Origin: Bacteroidota bacterium
Lineage (GTDB): Bacteria > Bacteroidota > Bacteroidia > 2-12-FULL-35-15
NCBI GenBank assembly: GCA_021413595.1
Contig: JAIOQD010000145.1
Location: 1 to 12,658, forward strand
Reading direction: 5' to 3'
Length of the DNA stretch: 12,658 nucleotides
Shown here: positions 7,431 to 12,658 of the stretch, in pieces
Layout: every line of letters begins with the position of its first letter
How positions within the stretch are numbered: position 1 is the first letter of the stretch
Notes under the pieces: generated by a model
The model's input: the letters and a program-made list of their open reading frames with translations, nothing else
Told to the model about the DNA's origin: nothing
Database searches by the model: none
Program-made: the position numbers and the translations under genes

Positions 7431-7946
7431 TTAGATGTCCATTTCTGGCAATTGTTCTCCTAGTGGAGTATACAAATATTTTTCAAGTAATTTCTCAATG
7501 GCTGTCGCGGCTTCAATTAAAGTGTCCTCTTTATTGAACTCTTCATTGAATGTCGAAGTTAGGTGTGCTAGTTCTTTATCTCCTCGTAAATAAACTCCAG
7601 CAAGAGTTCTGTGAGATATTGTTGGAACATCAGCAGGTAAAAGTAAATGATCAAAAAACTGGTCAATCATAATATCGTCATCATTTCTTGGACCTGTTTT
7701 TCGAATATTCGGAGTCAACACAGGTTTACCATTTTCCAGTTTTCCTTTCAGACCAAGAAAATCCAAAATTAGACGAACTCCCATTAGATTGCTATCCTTA
7801 ACGCAGCGATAGAAGTCCCCTTGATCTTGGTAGTTGTGTTGCTTTATTTTTCTTTCACGCAGAGTCCGAAGCAATGTGAGCCTATGTCGTAAATGTATAT
7901 GAAGAAAATCGTTTTTCTTGTTTTGTGTAAGATCGACCATTACCAT
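7431..7946 (-). CDS. Hypothetical protein of 171 residues, possibly HEPN-like
   Basis: I do not recognise this protein. It is highly charged, predicted helical and soluble, with no signal peptide or membrane segment. Residues 17-65 include a basic stretch (HLRHRLTLLRTLRERKIKQH) and a hydrophobic helix (LMGVRLILDFLGL). A polar segment with RNDDD (87-91) follows. The C-terminal third reads VYLRGDKELAHLTSTF (118-133) and ends in an amphipathic helix AATAIEKLLEKYLY. The R121-x6-H128 pattern followed by LT resembles the R-x4-6-H motif of HEPN RNases and HEPN-like helical proteins; this is suggestive only. An ATG two codons downstream (7940) is an equally possible start. It begins 30 bases after the ispG stop on the same strand, so read-through from ispG is plausible, and it converges on proC. 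Coding on the minus strand is supported by the 171-codon open frame and its protein-like composition. Confidence 0.7.
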   Translation of the reverse strand: MVMVDLTQNKKNDFLHIHLRHRLTLLRTLRERKIKQHNYQDQGDFYRCVKDSNLMGVRLILDFLGLKGKLENGKPVLTPNIRKTGPRNDDDIMIDQFFDHLLLPADVPTISHRTLAGVYLRGDKELAHLTSTFNEEFNKEDTLIEAATAIEKLLEKYLYTPLGEQLPEMDI

Positions 7947-7976
7947 TATAAATTAAACTTCAATCAAAGGCATAAC

Positions 7977-10028
7977 TTACTCCTTCTCCACCCAATCCCC
8001 ATACTTCTTAATCAAATCAACCAAGGCATCCACAGCCTTTTCAGAACCAATATTCCGTTCTACCACTTCTCTTCCTTTGTATAAAGTTATTTTCCCAACA
8101 CCTGTTCCTACATATCCATAATCGGCATCAGCCATCTCACCAGGGCCATTTACAATACATCCCATAATACCAATTTTAACTCCTTTTAGGTGGTCGGTGC
8201 GGTTACGGATCTTTGCGGTTGTTTCCTGCAGATCAAAAAGTGTTCTTCCACATGATGGACATGAAATATACTCTGTTTTGGAGATGCGGTTACGAGTAGC
8301 TTGTAATATTCCAAATGAAGTTGCATTTGCATTTTTTGGGGAAGTACAATTATTTTGTTCTCGATTGAGTTTATCCTGAGCGAAGTCGAAGGGCTCGAAC
8401 TGACAAGCGTTTATCCAAATTCCATCACCAAATCCATCTAAAAATAAAGCTCCAATATCAGTTGATGAGTGCAGCTGAAATTTTTCTTCTGAAAGGTTAG
8501 AATAATTACGTTTTATAATAACAGGAACTTTACAATTGTTATTCATCAATTCAATGAACATTCTGCGTTGCTCTGCCATTCCGTGTTCATTGGATGTTTC
8601 AAAAACAAATACAACCGTATTATCAAATGGTTGAAATGTTGAACTGTTGAAATATTGGATCAAAAAATCGATATCAACACTTACAAAATTCAATTCTGTT
8701 GACTTTTTAACAGTTGTAAAAAATTCATTATCAGAAAACAATGGATAACACCTTGTCGTGTTCTCCAAATTTTGCCAAAACGCTGAATTGTATATCAATC
8801 CTAATGTTCCGGGTATCTGAAAATCTATTTTATTATCACCAACAAAAATATAATCACAAGCTTGATCTGTTAAATTCCACTTATCCAATGGTACAGAATA
8901 ATTGTACCCAACAGCAAAAAAAGATGCCGGAGTGATGACTTGCTTTCCACTGAAATCGGCTATTACCCGAGGAACATTGTGTCCGCCCATATTTATAACT
9001 TCCAGAGTTTCTCTGCGTTTGTAATCGTAAGGTGAATAAGGTAGTTCGAAAGTTGGAAGTTGGAAAGTTGAAAGTTGGCCTGTATTTTCCTGAACTTTAA
9101 ACTTTGAACTTTGAACTTCAGGGATGGCCTTGTGTGAAGCCCTGTTCGAATAACGTTCAACCAATGCCTTTGCCACCGGAATTTCAAATTCAGGATCTTC
9201 AGTTAATGAAACGCGAACAGTATCACCAATGCCATCTTCCAATAATGTACCAATTCCAACAGCGGATTTAATACGCCCGTCTTCACCCTCACCTGCTTCG
9301 GTAACACCAAGGTGTAAAGGATAACTCATACCGTATTGTTGCATCTTTTGAATCAACAAGCGATAGGCCTGAACCATCACTTGGGTATTGCTTGCTTTCA
9401 TAGAAAGCACAATGTTGTAGTAATTATTGTCTTCACAGATACGTAAAAACTCCAGGGCGCTTTCGACCATACCAAGTGGAGTATCACCATACCTGCTCAA
9501 AATACGGTCGCTCAGGGAACCATGATTGGTTCCGATGCGCATTGCAGTTCCATATTCCTTACAAATTTTAACAAGTGGTGTAAATCGTTCGCGAATTCGC
9601 TCTAATTCTATTTCATAGGCGTTATCAGTATAATCAATGGATTCAAATTTTTTCTTGTCGGCATAATTACCCGGATTCACTCTTACTTTCTCTACGATGC
9701 GTGCTGCAAGTTCAGCAGCATTCGGGGTAAAATGGATGTCGGCAATTAATGGGGTAGTATAACCTCTTGCGCGCAATTCTTTTTTTATGTTCTCTAAATT
9801 TTTCGCCTCTTTAATGCTTGGTGCTGTAATTCGCACATATTCACAACCAGCATCAATCATCCTAATACTTTGCTCCACAGTAGCAATGGTGTCCATTGTG
9901 TCGGTGGTAGTCATCGATTGTATCCGAATAGGATTATCTCCACCCAAAGGCACATCACCAATCGTTACAACACGTGTTTTATATCTTGAAAATTTGGTAA
10001 GACTATTACAATATAATTGAGTTATCAT
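7977..10028 (-). CDS. ispG: 4-hydroxy-3-methylbut-2-enyl diphosphate synthase (IspG/GcpE), long form with insert domain
   Basis: IspG converts 2-C-methyl-D-erythritol 2,4-cyclodiphosphate to HMBPP in the MEP isoprenoid pathway, using a 4Fe-4S cluster and reductant. At 683 residues it is the three-domain form known from Bacteroidota, Chlamydia and plants, against about 370 in E. coli. The TIM barrel (about 15-295) has RIQSMTTTDTMD, ADIHF, VRVNPGN, RIGTNHGSLSDR and SLTEDPE. The insert domain spans roughly 332-545. The cluster domain has CPSCGRT (C590, C593) and MGCIVNGPGEMADADYG (C624, E631). YCNSLTKFSRYKT near the N-terminus supports the ATG at 10028. Residues about 305-331 and 545-557 look like translated interspersed repeats, one on each side of the insert domain. 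The frame and all cluster ligands are intact, so the gene is probably functional. Its product needs Fe-S assembly, to which SufD, encoded nearby, contributes. Confidence 0.96.
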   Translation of the reverse strand: MITQLYCNSLTKFSRYKTRVVTIGDVPLGGDNPIRIQSMTTTDTMDTIATVEQSIRMIDAGCEYVRITAPSIKEAKNLENIKKELRARGYTTPLIADIHFTPNAAELAARIVEKVRVNPGNYADKKKFESIDYTDNAYEIELERIRERFTPLVKICKEYGTAMRIGTNHGSLSDRILSRYGDTPLGMVESALEFLRICEDNNYYNIVLSMKASNTQVMVQAYRLLIQKMQQYGMSYPLHLGVTEAGEGEDGRIKSAVGIGTLLEDGIGDTVRVSLTEDPEFEIPVAKALVERYSNRASHKAIPEVQSSKFKVQENTGQLSTFQLPTFELPYSPYDYKRRETLEVINMGGHNVPRVIADFSGKQVITPASFFAVGYNYSVPLDKWNLTDQACDYIFVGDNKIDFQIPGTLGLIYNSAFWQNLENTTRCYPLFSDNEFFTTVKKSTELNFVSVDIDFLIQYFNSSTFQPFDNTVVFVFETSNEHGMAEQRRMFIELMNNNCKVPVIIKRNYSNLSEEKFQLHSSTDIGALFLDGFGDGIWINACQFEPFDFAQDKLNREQNNCTSPKNANATSFGILQATRNRISKTEYISCPSCGRTLFDLQETTAKIRNRTDHLKGVKIGIMGCIVNGPGEMADADYGYVGTGVGKITLYKGREVVERNIGSEKAVDALVDLIKKYGDWVEKE
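8358..8399 (-). repeat. In-frame interspersed repeat in ispG (FDFAQDKL type)
   Basis: On the minus strand this reads GAGCCCTTCGACTTCGCTC followed by AGGATAAACTC, translated EPFDFAQDKLNRE (ispG residues 545-557). I recall the core CCTGAGCGAAGTCGAAGGG as a widespread short interspersed sequence in environmental bacteria, including Bacteroidota, often read as FDFAQDKL in open frames. Here it lies between the end of the insert domain (FGDGIWINACQ) and the cluster domain, and it preserves the frame. Confidence 0.7.
9041..9119 (-). repeat. In-frame interspersed repeat in ispG (GAACTTT/AAGTTGG units, SKFKVQ type)
   Basis: The plus strand shows AAGTTGG-like units (9048-9078), a short centre, then GAACTTT units (9092-9119). 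The halves are roughly complementary, so it could fold as an imperfect hairpin. Read on the ispG strand it gives VQSSKFKVQE, then STFQLPTFELP. Peptides such as SKFKVQSSKF are a known by-product of this Bacteroidota repeat. It falls exactly in the linker between the TIM barrel and the insert domain and keeps the frame open. Confidence 0.75.
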
Positions 10029-10072
10029 GGTATAAAATTGAATCGTAAAGTTAAGATAAATGCAAAGGAAAT

Positions 10073-10093
10073 GTTGAATGTTGAATGTTAAAT
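10073..10093. repeat. Short tandem of GTTGAAT units
   Basis: Two copies of GTTGAAT and one variant GTTAAAT run head to tail upstream of ispG. They resemble the AACATTCAACATTCAA-type interspersed sequence seen in some Bacteroidota. Just downstream is a 6-bp inverted repeat, ATTATC (10092-10097) with GATAAT (10108-10113). No clear TAnnTTTG element for ispG is visible; the closest is TAACTTTA on the minus strand at 10053-10046, one mismatch and without a well-spaced TTTG. Confidence 0.4.
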
Positions 10094-10128
10094 TATCAAT
10101 TATCTATGATAATCTTTATTTTCAAATT

Positions 10129-10280
10129 ATGAAAAAACGCTCTAATAATGTGGTTAGTAAAGAAAAAAAATCAGCTCGTGCGATCTTCAATGGTTAGCCA
10201 AACGCTTAGCACAGGCTCACTCTAATTTAATCGTGCGTGAACAAATTGAACATTTCGAAATAGTTGCGATGGCTTCTTAA
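10129..10280 (+). pseudogene. Possible small ORF of about 50 codons, frameshifted at an A8 run
   Basis: An ATG at 10129 opens a basic N-terminus (MKKRSNNVVSKEKK) that reaches TAG at 10196-10198 after 22 residues. A different frame carries a protein-like segment, QWLAKRLAQAHSNLIVREQ then IEHFEIVAMAS, ending at TAA 10278-10280. The two would join into one 50-residue reading frame if one A were added to the eight-A run at 10163-10170. This suggests a small gene broken by a homopolymer indel, or a sequencing error there. I recognise no family, and chance is possible at this length. It is the only gene-like content in 10029-10316. Confidence 0.3.
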
Positions 10281-10316
10281 AAAAAATCAAGCTCCAAGGT
10301 AAACAGCGGCTACTTT

Positions 10317-11195
10317 TTATTGTTTTTTTAAATAATTTTTTAATATACCATTTCCAAAAACAGTAGCGAGTATAATTAAGGTCCCGATGTAAAAACCGGG
10401 AGTCATTGCCTCATCCTTTTCCCATATAAAATAAGCGATAATGATACCGTAAATAGTTTCCAGATTTATAGTCAGTGTCATCGTATAAGGACTTATTTTT
10501 TTCATTACATGAATGCTCGCAATAAATGGAAATGCAGTTCCAACAACCGAAAACAAAAGTAACCATAGCCAATCGGCAGTGCTTATTTCAAAAAAACTAT
10601 GATCGAACTTCCCCGTTAACAATAAATAAACGGAAAGAGATAGAAACCCTCCACCCAATTCATATATAGTGATCACCGGTGAAGGGATACGTTTTACAAG
10701 CAAACTATTTATGACTGTAAAAAAAGAAGCGGTCAATGCGGCTAAAATACCAAAAATGATCCCGATTGCATATTGAGTTTCTACTTTAAATATAATTGCA
10801 ATGGCACCAATAATAACCATTCCAAAAACTAATTCATATCGGATTATTTTACGATTATAAAAATAGGGTTCAATAATAGATGTAAATAAAGTACCGGTTG
10901 CAAAAGCAACCAATGCAACCGACACATTGGAAATTTTAATGGCATGGTAAAAACAAAACCAATGAAAGGCAATAACAGTACCTATTCCAACCAGTTTAAA
11001 AATATCAGCACGAGCAATTTTTATATTTTGTTTTATGATAAACAGATAGCCGGAAACTGCTATAACAGTCAATAACATTCGGAACCAAACTAGCTGAAAA
11101 GCCTGAACGGATATCAGTTTTCCGAGTATTGGCGACCAGCCCCAAATAAAAACAATGAAATGAAGTAAAAGAAGATTTTTATTTTTGAAAAGCAT
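10317..11195 (-). CDS. EamA-family (DMT superfamily) permease
   Basis: This 292-residue inner-membrane protein consists of two tandem EamA repeats, about ten predicted helices, as in drug/metabolite transporters. The first repeat covers roughly residues 5-137 (opening LLLLHFIVFIWGWSPILGKL; VALVAFATGTLFTSIIEPYF near its end). The second covers roughly 143-287, with YAIGIIFGILAALTASFFTV at the start. Near its end are LTINLETIYGIIIAYFIWEK and the last helix FYIGTLIILATVFGNGIL; ETIYGIIIAYFIWEKDE matches the conserved E-P/T-hydrophobic-x-E pattern of the family. The C-terminus is basic (LKNYLKKQ), consistent with a cytosolic end. Substrates of this family vary (amino acids, nucleobases, sugars, drugs) and cannot be assigned here. 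The ATG at 11195 begins immediately before helix 1. It lies between a large inverted repeat and ispG on the same strand, with gaps of more than 150 bases on both sides, so it probably has its own transcript. Confidence 0.9.
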   Translation of the reverse strand: MLFKNKNLLLLHFIVFIWGWSPILGKLISVQAFQLVWFRMLLTVIAVSGYLFIIKQNIKIARADIFKLVGIGTVIAFHWFCFYHAIKISNVSVALVAFATGTLFTSIIEPYFYNRKIIRYELVFGMVIIGAIAIIFKVETQYAIGIIFGILAALTASFFTVINSLLVKRIPSPVITIYELGGGFLSLSVYLLLTGKFDHSFFEISTADWLWLLLFSVVGTAFPFIASIHVMKKISPYTMTLTINLETIYGIIIAYFIWEKDEAMTPGFYIGTLIILATVFGNGILKNYLKKQ

Positions 11196-11219
11196 ACAAT
11201 TAATCTACGAAATAAATAA

Positions 11220-11351
11220 GCCACGAATTACTGTTCTACGAATTACGAGGTTTGTACGAATATACAAATCTGTATGTTGCAAAGTAACAAACACAAATTC
11301 GTAAATTCGTTTTTTTTATTCGTAATTCGTAAGAGTTTCGTAATTCGTGGC
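11220..11351. repeat. Nested inverted repeat (GCCACGAATTAC family) between sufD and the EamA permease gene
   Basis: The ends are perfect 12-bp arms: GCCACGAATTAC (11220-11231) and GTAATTCGTGGC (11340-11351). Inside, ACGAATTACG (11238-11247) pairs with CGTAATTCGT (11321-11330), and ACGAAT (11256-11261) pairs with ATTCGT (11305-11310). The whole 132-nt element could form one long interrupted stem. It appears to be an interspersed CACGAATT-type repeat as found in Bacteroidota intergenic DNA. It may terminate sufD transcription, as it starts 17 bases after the sufD stop in transcript order. No ORF of note lies in it. Confidence 0.75.
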
Positions 11352-11367
11352 AACAAAAAGCAATTCC

Positions 11368-12658
11368 TTACTCAAATCGTTTCGATATCTTTTCTTCAAC
11401 ATAATCTCGAAGCACATCAATCTTAATAGTATCAACCACTTCAGAAGCAAATGCGTGCATCAATAATTTTTTAGCGCTTGTTTCACTCAAGCCACGGGCG
11501 CGAAGGTAAAATATTTTGTCCTCATCCAATTTACCGGTTGATGTACCATGTGAACATTTTACATCATCAGCATAAATTTCCAATTGTGGTTTTGTATTGA
11601 TGGTACCATCATCGCTCAACAAAATGTTTTTATTGGATTGAAAGGCATTCGTTTTTTGAGCGTCTTTCCGAACAAATATTTTACCGTTGAAAGTAGCAGT
11701 AGATTTCCCGTCAATGATCCCTTTGTAGAGTTCATTGCTATTACATTTTGGCTTACGATGATCTACCAGGGTATGATTATCAACAATCTGATTCTCATTG
11801 GTTAAATACAATCCATTCAGGTTTGCTTCTATGCCTTCATCATCCAATACAATATTCAAATTGTTTCTTACCAATGAACCACTTAAAGTAAAAGTATGAG
11901 TAAAAAATACACTTTTTCCTTTTTGAATTATTTGTGTGGTATTAAGTAAATAACCGAAATTATTTTCATCCTGAATTTTATAATGATCCACGATTGCGCT
12001 TTCCTCTACCACTATCTCTGTTAATGCATTGTTGAACACTTTAGCTGTGGAATCAATTGTTTCATACGATTCAATAATTTTCACCTGAGCGTTTTGTTCA
12101 ACAATAATTAAATTACGCGGATTAATAATTGACTTTTGATTTGCTATTGAAACATGAATAATATGAACGGGGGTTTCAATTATTGTATTTTTTTGAACAT
12201 GAACAAAAACGCCATCTATCGCCATTGCAGTATTCAATGCAATAAAAGCATCAGCATTTATATCCGCATTTTGAGCATAATGTTTTTCAAAAACAGAAGA
12301 ATGATCTTTTGAAGCCTTAGCAATACTGCAAATGGTTAAGCCCTTTGGCAGACCCTGTAATTTTGATAATCCTTCATTAAAAACGCCATTTTCAATAATG
12401 ACCACATACGCATCTTTTAAAATTTCAAGCTGCTCAATTTGTTTGCGATCAAGTGTTTTATTTAATGCTAAAGAAAATTCGCCTTTAAGCACCAGATCTA
12501 TGTTCAAATATTTATATTCTTCATGCTTACGACTGGGGATACCTTGCTTGTAAAAGCTATCCATAGCCTTTTCGCGAAGATCAGTATTTCCAAACAACAA
12601 ATTTTTTGAGGATTCGAATTCAGAAATTAATTTGTCTTTTAATGTATTTTTTTGTGTA
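11368..12658 (-). CDS. sufD: Fe-S cluster assembly protein SufD, 5' end cut by window edge
   Basis: SufD forms the SufBC2D scaffold that builds Fe-S clusters in the cytosol, for example those needed by IspG. The frame stays open to the right edge: 19 more codons (TLKDKLISEFESS and so on) precede the TTG at 12600, so the true start is probably just beyond the window and the TTG is not the start. About 429 residues are visible, close to full length. Family features are the N-terminal GIPSRKHEEYKYLNI segment and a beta-helix core of short repeats (for example NPRNLIIVEQNAQVKIIESYE). The C-terminal part has KTNAFQSNKNILLSDDGTINTKPQLEIYADDVKCSHG with the conserved Cys (codon at 11556-11554) and His, then a helical end, LSETSAKKLLMHAFASEVV. 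The stop at 11368 is followed by a large inverted repeat rather than sufS. sufB and sufC would be expected upstream, outside the window. Confidence 0.95.
   Translation of the reverse strand, partial: TQKNTLKDKLISEFESSKNLLFGNTDLREKAMDSFYKQGIPSRKHEEYKYLNIDLVLKGEFSLALNKTLDRKQIEQLEILKDAYVVIIENGVFNEGLSKLQGLPKGLTICSIAKASKDHSSVFEKHYAQNADINADAFIALNTAMAIDGVFVHVQKNTIIETPVHIIHVSIANQKSIINPRNLIIVEQNAQVKIIESYETIDSTAKVFNNALTEIVVEESAIVDHYKIQDENNFGYLLNTTQIIQKGKSVFFTHTFTLSGSLVRNNLNIVLDDEGIEANLNGLYLTNENQIVDNHTLVDHRKPKCNSNELYKGIIDGKSTATFNGKIFVRKDAQKTNAFQSNKNILLSDDGTINTKPQLEIYADDVKCSHGTSTGKLDEDKIFYLRARGLSETSAKKLLMHAFASEVVDTIKIDVLRDYVEEKISKRFE

Noticed and set aside
9041..9119. CRISPR-like array of GAACTTT units
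   Set aside because: Units are about 7-9 nt with no spacers of uniform length, no cas genes are nearby, and the segment is translated as part of ispG.
8993..9187. 64-codon open frame rich in LKFKVQSLKF-like residues
   Set aside because: This is the same interspersed repeat read in another frame of ispG, not a gene.
12598..12658. TTG at 12600 as the true start of SufD
   Set aside because: The reading frame stays open to the window edge with SufD-like residues (TLKDKLISEFESS), so the gene most likely starts beyond the window.

Overview
The window is AT-rich chromosomal DNA that reads as a member of the Bacteroidota, probably an environmental Chitinophagales/Sphingobacteriales-type lineage. 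Three things point there. IspG is the long form with an extra internal domain. Candidate promoters match the Bacteroidota pattern (TTTG, then TAnnTTTG) rather than sigma70 boxes, and clear Shine-Dalgarno sequences are scarce. Several degenerate interspersed repeat families seen in this phylum are present, including two that are translated inside ispG as SKFKVQ-like and FDFAQDKL-like peptides. Placement below phylum is inference.

Layout from left to right. An ABC-F translation factor (ettA) on the minus strand is cut by the left edge (1-1331). A divergent plus-strand pair follows: a class I O-methyltransferase (1491-2132) and a low-specificity threonine aldolase (2172-3188). Convergent to it is asnB (3308-4866, minus), a glutamine-hydrolysing asparagine synthetase split by what looks like an out-of-frame deletion of roughly 109 bp. 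An Lrp/AsnC-family regulator (5022-5504, plus) is divergent from asnB across a 155-bp AT-rich region with plausible promoters on both strands. Next come a HAD phosphatase (5609-6253, minus), a 300-bp intergenic stretch with repeat remnants, proC (6612-7412, plus), an unidentified 171-residue protein (7431-7946, minus) and ispG (7977-10028, minus). A 288-bp stretch follows that holds a possible frameshifted small ORF. The window ends with an EamA/DMT permease (10317-11195, minus), a 132-nt nested inverted repeat, and sufD (11368 to the right edge, minus, N-terminus cut off).

Functionally this is mostly core metabolism: amino-acid metabolism (threonine/glycine, asparagine, proline), isoprenoid synthesis (IspG, a 4Fe-4S enzyme), Fe-S cluster assembly (SufD) and ribosome-state control (EttA). 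I see no mobile element, CRISPR array, defence island, biosynthetic cluster, tRNA or rRNA. I did not find a convincing new multi-gene system. The most interesting features are the two unrelated interspersed repeats translated in frame within ispG, one at each linker of its extra domain; the broken but otherwise pristine asnB; the large cruciform-like repeat beside sufD; and an orphan protein with an R-x6-H motif that might be a divergent HEPN-type protein.
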